Origin: Xenorhabdus kozodoii
GTDB taxonomy: Bacteria; Pseudomonadota; Gammaproteobacteria; Enterobacterales; Enterobacteriaceae
Direction of reading: 5' to 3'
NCBI RefSeq assembly: GCF_002632875.1
Contig: NZ_NJCX01000001.1
Span: 172,524 to 236,523, forward strand
Length of the DNA stretch: 64,000 nt
Positions 39,374 to 48,478 of the stretch are shown here, piece by piece. A program made the position numbers and the translations under genes. The notes under the pieces are model-generated. The model saw only the letters and a list, made by a program, of their open reading frames with translations. It had not been told where the DNA came from and made no database searches. Position 1 is the stretch's first letter. The number at the start of each line of letters is the position of its first letter.

Positions 39374-39670
39374 TGATATAAAGGGGATTGGCGCCTGCTC
39401 CCTTAAAAAGTTTATTATGCAAAACTATCCTCCCCCCTTTTTTATTCTAAAGTAAGTTGCCCACAAGGTATTTTTCGTTCTCCAAATGGAAGCTATGCAA
39501 TGAAATGTAAATTTTGGGCTGGGATAATCGACGTAACAGAGAAGCCCTTCTAAAGTTATTTTAGTCTGAGGATCTTTACTATTTTGTTTTCGTTGATAAA
39601 AACTTCGATCGAATCTCAGTCCTTTAGCTTTCTTCTTAAACGAGAATCAGGTTATTTAGGGATCTTATAC
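39374..39670. other. Intergenic region at the left edge of the accessory island
   Basis: 297 AT-rich bases between thiK and the autotransporter. gggct...agccc (about 39517-39546) may form a weak hairpin. No attachment site, direct repeat or RNA gene was recognised. It must contain the autotransporter promoter, which I could not define. Confidence 0.5.
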
Positions 39671-42600
39671 ATGAAAATATATAGACGCTCCGTATTATCG
39701 ATGGTTATTAGGGCGGCTCTGTTTTTTCCTGGATTAAGTGTTAATGCAGTAGCAGCCTCATCATGCGGCGCTTCGAATACAACCACCACGATTTCCGATG
39801 ACGAAACAGAACCCTGTAATTTGGCAGAGGGTGAAAATCTGATTGTCAATCAAAATGCATCGATTAGTGTCCCTAAAGGGCTACCAAACAGTTCGGATCC
39901 CTATGGCCTGAATTACAGTGCGGTCAATGTTGGCAGTAACAATAATCAGGTGCCCGTAATCTCCGTTAGTGATATTGAGAATAAAGGAGATTTGCAGGGA
40001 AGTGCTGGAGTCACAGTCACTTACACGGGTTCTGTTGGACAACTGCTTAATCGCGGAACGATAAGTGGAGTGGGCGGAACCATTTGGGTTTCTGGCGAGA
40101 TAACCACGTTGGATAATTATGGTTCAATTAAATCCATAGATGCTCCTGGTTCAGTAAATTCAATACAGATCCAGCCGGCGAGTAACTCAAATGATAATGG
40201 ACAATATGGGCGGATAGATACCATCCGAAATCGGAAAGAAGGATCGATCGAGGGGATAGCGGTTATCGCCTCAAGTCTTAATACGCTTGATAATGATGGA
40301 GTGCTGTCACAGAACAATAAGAACAATATTGCTGCGACGTTTGATATCGACTCCGGAAGTCATGTCGGCACTTTCAATAATAATGGGGCAGTGACTGGGC
40401 TTCGCCATGGCGTTCAGATCCAAGGTGGGGGATACCTTGAAAACTTAAATAATCACTCCGGGAGTCAAGGGATCACGGTTGACCAGAATGCCATCCAGGT
40501 CTCTGGGGAAGGTATTCCCATCGGGGCTAGCCTTCCCGCAAAACCGTCTAAAATTCAACAAATTACCAACGCATCCTCTCTATATGGCAAACAAAATGGC
40601 ATTTATATCGACGATAAAAGCGTCGTCGACACTATCACAAATCTGGAGGGAGGCGTGATACGGGGTGGGCAATTTTCTATCAATAACCAGGGAACGATTA
40701 CCAACGGTATTTATAATACAGGCGCGATTGACGGCAAAGTGGAGCTAGGCGATACCCGTCTTTACCTGTCTGGCCCCAAGGCAAGCCTGAACGGTAATGT
40801 CAGCGGAACCCAAAAATCAATTGTCACTATCGGGGACAACGGCACCTCCCCCAATAATCTGGATCTTACATTTACTGATGACATGAATGTTGGAACGGTG
40901 AAAATATTATCGGGAAGTGCGTTACGTCTGGGTAACGGAAATAAAGCGGGAAGCGTCTCCAATGATATTGATAATGCGGGAAACCTGTATTTTAACCGTA
41001 ACGATAAGGTGACTCATAGCCACGTTATAAGTGGCGCCGGTTCTGTTCACCAAATAGGTAGTGGTAACACTATTTTGACGGGCATAAATACCTATACCGG
41101 TGAAACCAATATTGAATCCGGCACTTTACAACTGGGTGATAAAGGGGCAACGGGAAGCATTGATAATACGTCCAAGGTGACAATTGGGCAAAGCGGTGTG
41201 CTTGCCTTCGACCGAACAGATCCCCTCCTTTTTGCCGCTGATATTGAAGGCGTCGGTTCCCTTAGCCAGCAAGGTACAGATGTGACCCTGACCGGCAATG
41301 TGACCACGGCTAAGCCGATCGCAGTGACATCAGGCAAGCTGCAATTTGGCGATGGCACCAAAATTGGCACACTCTCACTCGCCGGCATTGACAACAAGGG
41401 AACCGTTATTGTTGCCGGTGCAGGTGGCAGTGTGGTGACACTTGATGGTGAAATCAGCGGGACGGGCGCACTGGAAGTCACTGGTGGCAAGGCGATTGTA
41501 ACCGGTAACAGCTCCTACTCAGGCCAAACCACGATTGGCAATGGCGCAACACTGCAACTCGGTAATGGCAGCACAGCCGGAAACCTTGCCAAGAAGAACC
41601 ACATCTTAAACAACGGCACCTTGACGCTGAATTTGAATGGAACCAGCCGTTTTGACGGTATTATTTCTGGCAGTGGCCATATCCAGAAAATTGGCGCGGG
41701 TGTCACAACGCTAAGTTCGGATTCATCTGCCTTTACAGGTTCAACGAGTGTTGAGGGCGGTACGCTTGTCGTTGACGGCCAGCTAGGTACAACAACCTCG
41801 ACCTTCAATGTTAAAAATGGGGGTTCCGTTAATGGCACCCGCATCATTGGAGGCAAAACAACGATTGAAAGCGGAGGTCACCTTGCGGGCAAACAAGGTA
41901 ATACTTTGACATTTAACAATGATCTTGTTCTTAGCAACGGCGCAAATGTGGATATTTCTCTTGGGGCGGAGAGTGCGTCCGCACCGACATTATTTGATGT
42001 TCATGGTGATTTGACACTGGCAGGAACGCTTAATGTCAAGGATCTGGGGGGCTTCTCAGCCGGTGAATACGATATATTCCACTATGCTGGCACCTTAACA
42101 AATAAAGGAATGACATTCGCGGGTGGAAAACCGGGTTCACTCTCGCTTAGTACGAACAAAGATAAAGCAATCCACCTCATCAATACTGGCGGCATGGCCC
42201 TGAACTATTGGGATGGGGGTGACACCAGCAAACACAGCAATAATAAGGTTGATGGTGGTGATGGTATTTGGCGGGTTGGCGGAAACGATAACTGGACGAC
42301 AAAAACCGGAACGTCCAATGCCAGTTGGAAAAATAGTGACCAGTTTGCCATTTTCTCAGGAACCGCAGGCACTGTGCAGGTCGATAATAGCGGCGGCAAT
42401 GTCGCTGTCAATGGCATGCAGTTTAGCACCGATGGCTACAAAATCACCGGCGACTCTCTGACGTTAGAAAATGACGGAACGGGCAGTGCCAAAATTCGTG
42501 TTGGAATGGGTAATCAGTCAACGGCTGATAAGGTGGCCACGATTGAGTCAGCCCTTACGGGGTCGGCGACACTTGAGACAACGGATTACGGTACGTTGGT

Positions 42601-44653
42601 TTTGACCGGTGAGAATGGTTACACCGGTGGCACGAAAGTGACGCGGGGGATTCTTCAAATAGGAAATGGTGGCACTAAAGGCCGTATTTCCGGTGATGTC
42701 GTTACCGGCCATGAAGGTACGCTGATCTTTGACCGTTCAGATAAGGTAACGTTTGGCCACAATATAACTGGCGAGGGAAAGCTGGTTCAAAACGGTGAAG
42801 GCACGTTAGTCCTCACGGGCACGAATACCCATTCTGGCGGCACGGCAATTCGTCATGGCGCCTTACAGGTCGGTGACGGGCATGACAGCGGAACCCTTGC
42901 CGGATTGATCGAGAGTGGAACCGGTACGAAACTGGTTTTCAACCGTGCCGATCAAATGGCATTTTCCGGCTCCCTGAAAGGGCAAGGGCAATTGGTACAG
43001 GCGGGTAGTGGTACGACCATCCTGACCGGCGCGAACCCCTATACAGGCCTGACCGAAGTCCAGAAGGGCGTACTTCGCCAAGGTGTGAAGGGCGCTTTCA
43101 GTGCAGCTTCGTCCTATACAATCGGCCAGAATGGTACGCTGGATATGGGGGGATTTGATACCACAATTTCCACCTTGAATAACCGTGGAACCGTCTTGTT
43201 TGGCGGAGATGGCAAAGCCGTCGGGCATACACTGGCGATCGCGGGCCACTATAGCGGCAATAACGGTACGGTGAGTTTATCGACCGTGCTGGGAGGCGAT
43301 AATTCAAAGACTGACAGGCTCGTGGTGAATGGCGGCACATCCGGCACAACGCATCTCGTGATCAAAAATGTCGGTGGCGCTGGCGCACCGACGAATGAAG
43401 GCATCAAGGTTGTTGATGTGAAAGGCGCATCGGATGGAACGTTCAATTTGGTGGGTGACTATAACTATAAGGGAGAGCCGGCCGTTGTAGCCGGTGCCTA
43501 TGCTTATCGTCTTTATAAGAATGGTATTGATAATCAGGATGGAAATTGGTATCTGCGCTCTTCATTGACGAGTCCAGAACCCAATCCAAATCCGAATCCC
43601 AATCCTGAACCCAATCCAGATCCGACGCGGCTCTATCATGCAGGCGTTAGCATTTACGAAGCTTATGGACGGGTTTTACAGACGCTGAATATGCCTGATT
43701 CTTTGCATGGTCGGGTCAGCGGGCGTGAGGACAGTAGGCTACGGGGCGATGGTTTCAAAACCGCCGTTGGCGAGGGTCGCGCAGACGATAACACAAGCCA
43801 GTTGCCCACGGGTGCCTGGGGGCGGATGGGCGCCTCTTATGGCAAGTTATCGCCACGTGTCAGCACATCTGGGGCTGGTAATATCACCTATAATATGGCC
43901 CGTGCTCAAGTCGGCGTCGATGGCCGATTTTATGAAAATGACCAAGGCTCAGTGGTTGGCGGTGTTTTCCTGCAATATGCGAATATTAATGCAGATGTAG
44001 GCTCTGTGCATGGTGAAGGTAAAATCCGTGCGAAGGGTTATACGCTAGGCGCCACAAGTACGTGGTACGGTAATAATGGATTTTATGTGGATGGATTAAC
44101 TCAGTTTACCTACTTTGACAATGATCTGGATTCAAAGACCGCAGGCCAGCGTTTGGGAACGGGTAAGTCCGCCCTCGGATATGCATTGAGCCTGGAAACA
44201 GGACGACGGCTTGATTTGAATCCAAAATGGTCCCTGATCCCGCAGGCACAACTCATTTTCTCCTCCGTTAAAATGAACGATTTCCAGGATACGTTTGGAA
44301 CCAAAATTCACTTTGACCAAAGTGAAAACATTAAGTTGCGCGTGGGTGCGACGATAGACTATAACCAAAAGTGGCGTGATGCCCTGAACAAGGATGAGAA
44401 AGCGACACATCTCTACGGCCTGTTCAACATTCATCAGGCACTTCCAGGGCATAATGATGTTACTCACGTGGCCGATGTGACCTTTAGCAGGGGCAGCGAT
44501 CTGACCTGGAGTGAGTTGGGGGCGGGTGGTTCCTATCGTTGGAGGGATGGCAAATATACTGTCTTTGGCCAGACTTCTGTTAACACCAGCCTGAATAATT
44601 TTGCCGACAGCTACGAGCTGGGCGCAAAAATTGGTCTAAGGATGACATGGTGA
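39671..44653 (+). CDS. Large type V autotransporter adhesin-like protein
   Basis: Self-secreting outer-membrane protein, 1660 residues from the ATG at 39671 (after AGGG; an in-frame TTG 87 bases upstream is less likely). Signal peptide to about residue 29, then a short Cys pair (SCGAS...EPCN). The passenger is a predicted right-handed beta-helix of roughly 1270 residues. It carries seven PATR-type repeats (GxGxLxQxGxGTxxLTGxNxYxGxT...GxLQxG) from about 455 to 1125. An Asn-Pro repeat linker (PNPNPNPEPNPDP, about 1303-1320) precedes a C-terminal beta-barrel (about 1380-1660) ending in Trp. No protease triad is visible. GC is higher than its neighbours. A role in adhesion or aggregation is inferred. 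Confidence 0.9.
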   Translation: MKIYRRSVLSMVIRAALFFPGLSVNAVAASSCGASNTTTTISDDETEPCNLAEGENLIVNQNASISVPKGLPNSSDPYGLNYSAVNVGSNNNQVPVISVSDIENKGDLQGSAGVTVTYTGSVGQLLNRGTISGVGGTIWVSGEITTLDNYGSIKSIDAPGSVNSIQIQPASNSNDNGQYGRIDTIRNRKEGSIEGIAVIASSLNTLDNDGVLSQNNKNNIAATFDIDSGSHVGTFNNNGAVTGLRHGVQIQGGGYLENLNNHSGSQGITVDQNAIQVSGEGIPIGASLPAKPSKIQQITNASSLYGKQNGIYIDDKSVVDTITNLEGGVIRGGQFSINNQGTITNGIYNTGAIDGKVELGDTRLYLSGPKASLNGNVSGTQKSIVTIGDNGTSPNNLDLTFTDDMNVGTVKILSGSALRLGNGNKAGSVSNDIDNAGNLYFNRNDKVTHSHVISGAGSVHQIGSGNTILTGINTYTGETNIESGTLQLGDKGATGSIDNTSKVTIGQSGVLAFDRTDPLLFAADIEGVGSLSQQGTDVTLTGNVTTAKPIAVTSGKLQFGDGTKIGTLSLAGIDNKGTVIVAGAGGSVVTLDGEISGTGALEVTGGKAIVTGNSSYSGQTTIGNGATLQLGNGSTAGNLAKKNHILNNGTLTLNLNGTSRFDGIISGSGHIQKIGAGVTTLSSDSSAFTGSTSVEGGTLVVDGQLGTTTSTFNVKNGGSVNGTRIIGGKTTIESGGHLAGKQGNTLTFNNDLVLSNGANVDISLGAESASAPTLFDVHGDLTLAGTLNVKDLGGFSAGEYDIFHYAGTLTNKGMTFAGGKPGSLSLSTNKDKAIHLINTGGMALNYWDGGDTSKHSNNKVDGGDGIWRVGGNDNWTTKTGTSNASWKNSDQFAIFSGTAGTVQVDNSGGNVAVNGMQFSTDGYKITGDSLTLENDGTGSAKIRVGMGNQSTADKVATIESALTGSATLETTDYGTLVLTGENGYTGGTKVTRGILQIGNGGTKGRISGDVVTGHEGTLIFDRSDKVTFGHNITGEGKLVQNGEGTLVLTGTNTHSGGTAIRHGALQVGDGHDSGTLAGLIESGTGTKLVFNRADQMAFSGSLKGQGQLVQAGSGTTILTGANPYTGLTEVQKGVLRQGVKGAFSAASSYTIGQNGTLDMGGFDTTISTLNNRGTVLFGGDGKAVGHTLAIAGHYSGNNGTVSLSTVLGGDNSKTDRLVVNGGTSGTTHLVIKNVGGAGAPTNEGIKVVDVKGASDGTFNLVGDYNYKGEPAVVAGAYAYRLYKNGIDNQDGNWYLRSSLTSPEPNPNPNPNPEPNPDPTRLYHAGVSIYEAYGRVLQTLNMPDSLHGRVSGREDSRLRGDGFKTAVGEGRADDNTSQLPTGAWGRMGASYGKLSPRVSTSGAGNITYNMARAQVGVDGRFYENDQGSVVGGVFLQYANINADVGSVHGEGKIRAKGYTLGATSTWYGNNGFYVDGLTQFTYFDNDLDSKTAGQRLGTGKSALGYALSLETGRRLDLNPKWSLIPQAQLIFSSVKMNDFQDTFGTKIHFDQSENIKLRVGATIDYNQKWRDALNKDEKATHLYGLFNIHQALPGHNDVTHVADVTFSRGSDLTWSELGAGGSYRWRDGKYTVFGQTSVNTSLNNFADSYELGAKIGLRMTW

Positions 44654-44688
44654 TTGAGTAAAGTGCCTGTCACTGGAATTAACTGAAA

Positions 44689-44714
44689 ACCGTGGGGATG
44701 CGATGCCCCACGGT
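44689..44714 (+). terminator. Hairpin after the autotransporter gene
   Basis: accgtgggg (44689-44697) with ccccacggt (44706-44714), 8-base loop, 35 bases after the stop. There is no T-run at once, but a T-rich repeat follows, so it may work as a weak terminator. Confidence 0.6.
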
Positions 44715-44723
44715 GAGACCCTG

Positions 44724-44751
44724 TTTCTAATTTCTAATTTCTAATTTCTAA
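44724..44751. repeat. Four perfect tandem copies of tttctaa
   Basis: A 7-base simple-sequence repeat, four exact units, between the autotransporter and the convergent lectin-like gene. It is outside coding sequence, 22 bases past the end of the latter. Confidence 0.9.
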
Positions 44752-44772
44752 TTGTTAAATTATCTTTTGAAC

Positions 44773-45171
44773 TTATTCGTAAAATTTCCACCCTGCTATA
44801 GAGACAAATAAATCATTGAAATCAATCGAGCCACCATAATCTTCAAAAGCCGCGGTATAGGTTTTTCCTAGCGTTATTTTCCCCCCATTTGCAGTTATAT
44901 CACTGTTGCCCATGTCAAACTCAAGCCTGGTACTTTGGGGGCAATCAACAGTACATATAAGATTTCCCGATGATCCTGTATAGAGAATTATATTGGCTGT
45001 GCTATGAGGTGCGCCAGATGGATCGTATGGTTTGCTCCAAGTATAGTAAATATATCCGGTGTCTTTATCTGATAATGTCACAGTATAATCATAACCAGCT
45101 TGTGTCATAAAGTAATATGAAACATGCCAATTATTCTCTATGCCTGTAAAATAAAGTGTTTTCGTTGCCAT
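44773..45171 (-). CDS. 132-residue protein with LecB/DUF4114-like calcium motif
   Basis: Small, Tyr-rich, predicted all-beta protein without a signal peptide. The C-terminus AAFEDYGGSIDFNDLFVSIAGW resembles the calcium-binding end of LecB (PA-IIL) lectins, where E-D-x-x-D-x-D-Y-N-D holds two calcium ions before a Val-rich strand and Trp. It also resembles DUF4114 (FED...DxNDxV). One acidic ligand position seems to be Ser, and spacing is one residue longer. It starts 14 bases after the Big-1 protein stop. Its ribosome site TAAAGAGGT repeats that of the first gene of this operon. A calcium-dependent sugar-binding role is only inferred; the overall family is unrecognised. Confidence 0.75.
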   Translation of the reverse strand: MATKTLYFTGIENNWHVSYYFMTQAGYDYTVTLSDKDTGYIYYTWSKPYDPSGAPHSTANIILYTGSSGNLICTVDCPQSTRLEFDMGNSDITANGGKITLGKTYTAAFEDYGGSIDFNDLFVSIAGWKFYE

Positions 45172-45185
45172 TTATAATTACCTCT

Positions 45186-46157
45186 TTAATATTGTCCAAT
45201 ACTATATTTTAAGATCCCTACATAATGATTGGCAGTCACCCTGATAATACAACTCCCTCCCACTTTTCCTTTCAGGTTTATTTGGAATTGTCCGATTTCA
45301 TCTGTAATCATTGTTCGTATCGTATCGGGATTTAAAGCAATTTCTAGTACACTGATTATGTTTATGGCTTGGTCTATTTTATAATAGACAATCGCGTTTT
45401 TAATTGGCTCTGATGTTTTTTTATCGTAAACCTGGACTGTAATTGTTTCATATTCTTCACCAATTTTTTCACTGCCAGTTATTATGACGTTCGCTTCATT
45501 AATCGGAGAAAAATAGAGTTCTGCCTTATCATTTATATCCCCTGATTCTATTTGTATTGAAAAAATACCGGCAGCCGCTGAGGTTGCATAAAAAACGGCC
45601 TGCCCATTCTGGTTTGTGACACAAGTAGACGGCGTAACATGAACATGGCTGCTATTGGAAGCAAGACGTATTGGGGCACCGGATACTGCCTCCTTTTTTT
45701 CATCTAAGGCAGTGATGAGGACAGAATTTGGGGTGTAACCATTGGACGGAATGCCATTTGTCAAAACATCGCTTTTTAAATAGGCAATGACCGCAGGCTG
45801 TGGGGAATTTGTCTTTTTAATTGTGACGTGGGTACTTTCAGATTTAGTTATATTCCCTATTAAATCGGTGATGGTATAGAAAATATCATAGCTACCGAGA
45901 GGGAGTACAGAAAAAGGGATGGTTATTTGATACGTTGGATCATTGATATTTTCATTTGTGATGAAAAACGGTATTGATGATAGATACGAAGTCAGATGAA
46001 CAATAATTTTATACTCAATACGAATTTTTTCATTTCTTTTTACTATGACTACTAGTTCGTCTTGGTCTAGTTCTGATTCATCAATAATTCCATTGTAACT
46101 TTGTGGTAAAGACGGTGGAACAAGAATGGCATTCAATATTGTGTTTTTTGTAGACAT
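45186..46157 (-). CDS. Signal-less Big-1/Ig-like domain protein
   Basis: A 323-residue protein with about three immunoglobulin-like beta domains and no signal peptide. The central domain (about residues 125-225) is a Big-1 type: VIAYLKSDVLTNGIPSNGYT, then TALDEKKEAVSGAPIRL and VTNQNGQAVFYATSAAAG. A similar module follows to the end. The N-terminal domain contains YQITIPFSVLPLGSYDIFY, echoed in the upstream protein. The ATG at 46157 follows AAGGTGA; a TTG 21 bases earlier is less likely. Big-1 modules usually belong to invasins, but there is no barrel or anchor here. Export route and partner are unknown. Confidence 0.75.
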   Translation of the reverse strand: MSTKNTILNAILVPPSLPQSYNGIIDESELDQDELVVIVKRNEKIRIEYKIIVHLTSYLSSIPFFITNENINDPTYQITIPFSVLPLGSYDIFYTITDLIGNITKSESTHVTIKKTNSPQPAVIAYLKSDVLTNGIPSNGYTPNSVLITALDEKKEAVSGAPIRLASNSSHVHVTPSTCVTNQNGQAVFYATSAAAGIFSIQIESGDINDKAELYFSPINEANVIITGSEKIGEEYETITVQVYDKKTSEPIKNAIVYYKIDQAINIISVLEIALNPDTIRTMITDEIGQFQINLKGKVGGSCIIRVTANHYVGILKYSIGQY

Positions 46158-46190
46158 GCTATCACCTTTCACAATCAATGACCTTTAGAG

Positions 46191-46225
46191 GTGACTGCCA
46201 AGAAGCAGTAACGATTAGCAGTCAC
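46191..46225 (-). other. Intercistronic inverted repeat with two possible foldings
   Basis: gtgactgc (46191-46198) pairs with gcagtcac (46218-46225). Inside, gcagt (46205-46209) can compete by pairing with actgc (46194-46198). It lies in the 85-base gap between the first two genes of the minus-strand operon and may set their relative expression. Confidence 0.5.
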
Positions 46226-46242
46226 ATATTCTGGTTAGGGTG

Positions 46243-47769
46243 CTACTCTACCGAACCGCCTTCCCCTGGTGCGACTGTACCAAAACTTCGGGTGAAAAGT
46301 TTCGATTTCTGGTTCTGGGCAAGACGACTGTAATCTATCGTGAGTATTGCTACATCATAACCCTCTGCGGAGTCATACCCCATTAGTTTATCGGGCGTGA
46401 TGGTAGCTTTATAATAGTCATTTGTTATTTCTGTCGATTGTACAGGGTGATTTTTAACCATCACAATCGGTAAAGGCCGTGCTTCTTCTGGGTAGATATC
46501 GACATAGTGTGAGATATAAGCGGTAATCGTGATCATATCACCTACGGCGATCGTGTGATCCGGATTATTCGGATCGGATGGCAATCGAACCTCAAGCCCT
46601 TTTGTACCGATGCTGTTGTTATTAATTGGGTCATATATGCCAATATAGTAACCGTACTGGTCATACACCCTTGGAGCAACCAAAGTACGGTGCCCGTCAT
46701 TGGGGCTTGGACCGTTAATACCACCGTTATCATAATTTATGTAATCAAGTTTGGAGCTTTCCGGTATACCTGTTTGGTTAAGCGCAACATAGCTGATATG
46801 ATTATCACCCGGATACAGGTCGCTGTAAGGGACTTTAAATTTATAATATCCGCTTTCTTCAACGGTTAGCCGTCCAACGAAGAGTTCTTTCTTTAAAACG
46901 TCTTTTTTATCGTCCGTCACAAACCCGATGACAAAATCACCGGTTTTAGCGCCTTGGTAGCTCGGAACCATGAAATGAAAATCATCCGCCTCATTTGGCC
47001 TTGTTAAAGTAGAAGACAAAAATGTTTCTTCAATGCCTGGTGGTTCAAGGTTGTCAGATACATTAGTTGGAACAGCCGTAATAAATATGATTTGTCTTTG
47101 ATTGTATTTCTCATCACTGAATATCGTATCAAGTTCAACGAACTTAGAGATACCCTGAGTGGCATATATTTTTAGATTCACCGCCGCGCTTGATGTTTTC
47201 TGAATCAGGTAGTAATAAAAATTATTATCCATATCAATATGATAAGGTGTAATTTCAACACTGTCCTCTGTGAATATTCGTAGGCGGGCTGTTGTACGAA
47301 GCGGAATATCATAGTTTGAAATTGGACCACCCTTTTCTAACATCGGATTGATTGACGCTGAAACGAATGGGTTGGTTTTAGTCGGGGGAGGGCCAGTAAA
47401 ATCAACGGGATTTGGGTCATACAGGTAAAACGATGCCCCTCTCAGTGCGCAAGTCTCTGGTTTCAGGTCTGGATTGTCGGCCGCTTTATAGCTGACATCC
47501 AGTTTGGGTTGACTTGCCGTATTCGCGGCAAACGAGATGTTGTAATCGCTATTATTTTCACCGGCTTGGAGTATAAATTGCTGGGAAAATATATTCTTAA
47601 AAACTGTACCAGGGAACGCCTTGATGAGTTTCACCCCCGATGATTTAGTGATATTGATCTCGGCATTGGTATAATTTTGTTCACCGCTTACAGTTACAAC
47701 CACACTGAACGGTTGGCCTTTGATAATATTTTTGCCACTTGTCGGAACTGTCGTAAGTTGTCCAGCCAT
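46243..47769 (-). CDS. Uncharacterised 508-residue signal-less beta-rich protein
   Basis: First gene of the three-gene minus-strand operon. No family is recognised. The protein has no signal peptide or membrane segment and is rich in Thr, Asn, Pro and Tyr, as in predicted Ig-like beta sandwiches. N-terminal strands include GQPFSVVVTVSG and FSQQFILQAGENN. A middle module has YYKFKVPYSDLYPGDNHISY, which parallels a segment in the next protein. The C-terminal module has VGDMITITAYISHYVDIYP. The start is clear: AGAGG eight bases before the ATG. Base composition is AT-rich, unlike the neighbouring autotransporter, suggesting separate acquisition. Function is unknown; surface or host interaction is only a guess. 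Confidence 0.75.
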   Translation of the reverse strand: MAGQLTTVPTSGKNIIKGQPFSVVVTVSGEQNYTNAEINITKSSGVKLIKAFPGTVFKNIFSQQFILQAGENNSDYNISFAANTASQPKLDVSYKAADNPDLKPETCALRGASFYLYDPNPVDFTGPPPTKTNPFVSASINPMLEKGGPISNYDIPLRTTARLRIFTEDSVEITPYHIDMDNNFYYYLIQKTSSAAVNLKIYATQGISKFVELDTIFSDEKYNQRQIIFITAVPTNVSDNLEPPGIEETFLSSTLTRPNEADDFHFMVPSYQGAKTGDFVIGFVTDDKKDVLKKELFVGRLTVEESGYYKFKVPYSDLYPGDNHISYVALNQTGIPESSKLDYINYDNGGINGPSPNDGHRTLVAPRVYDQYGYYIGIYDPINNNSIGTKGLEVRLPSDPNNPDHTIAVGDMITITAYISHYVDIYPEEARPLPIVMVKNHPVQSTEITNDYYKATITPDKLMGYDSAEGYDVAILTIDYSRLAQNQKSKLFTRSFGTVAPGEGGSVE

Positions 47770-48478
47770 GATATTAACCTCTTTAAAATATAAAACTTAT
47801 TCTTTACTGCACAAACCACATGTTGTGAATGTGGTCTACAGCAGGTTTTGGTTCTGTCTTGAAAGTGACAGAAGAGACAAATTTATATCTAGGACTGTAT
47901 TACACTGAAATTAAAGGTGTAATTTTACTGAGATTTGCAAACCAAACTTATACCCAAATAAACAGGTGTCAATAGGTATATATAAAAAAGAATTAATATA
48001 TTGCTTTACACTTAACCAACTTGTAAATGCAGATTTTAAGATTAGAAAACGATTATTAAAGCGATAAATATACTCAATAAATCTCGAATTTATTTTAACT
48101 TTTTGATAAATATTGATTTTTAATTATTTTCTATTGTTCCAATCAGATATTTTTAAATAAACCAAGCATTAGTGACTTCGTTTTTACATAAAGAATGAAT
48201 GTGCTCCATTAATAGAATAAAATAAGATGTTTTCCCAAAGAAAAATATACTCCCTTGTCAAAATGATTAAATAAAGATTATTTGTACTGCCCACTGATTT
48301 TATTCAGGCTTGATAGTAAGGTTCGAAAAAAGAGCGCAAAAATCTTGTTTTTCTCGTGCCAAGAACGGATAGTATCGATTCCCATTTTCGAGGGAAACCT
48401 CTTAAATAGTCGCCGTACTTTAGTGAAATTAACGATAATTAATCACAGATAACCCAATAGAGAGAAGTGAGGAATGTT
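47770..48478. other. AT-rich upstream region at the right edge of the island
   Basis: 709 bases, very AT-rich, between the divergent 508-residue protein gene and nagZ. Near the former are three 7-base inverted repeats: accacat/atgtggt (47815-47835), ttctgtc/gacagaa (47852-47873) and attacac/gtgtaat (47899-47923). A gagg-gaaa-cctc mini-hairpin lies at 48390-48401 in the nagZ leader. No gene was found. Regulatory sequence for both directions is expected. Confidence 0.6.

Noticed and set aside
39584-39670. Upstream TTG start giving a 29-residue longer autotransporter
   Set aside because: Some autotransporters have extended signal peptides, but the ATG at 39671 has a ribosome site and a normal signal sequence, and the extra residues are not of the known extension type.
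41092-41490. Long minus-strand frames inside the autotransporter
   Set aside because: They arise from the Gly/Thr-rich repeated coding sequence and give Pro/Ser/Val-rich nonsense. Several similar frames occur through the gene.
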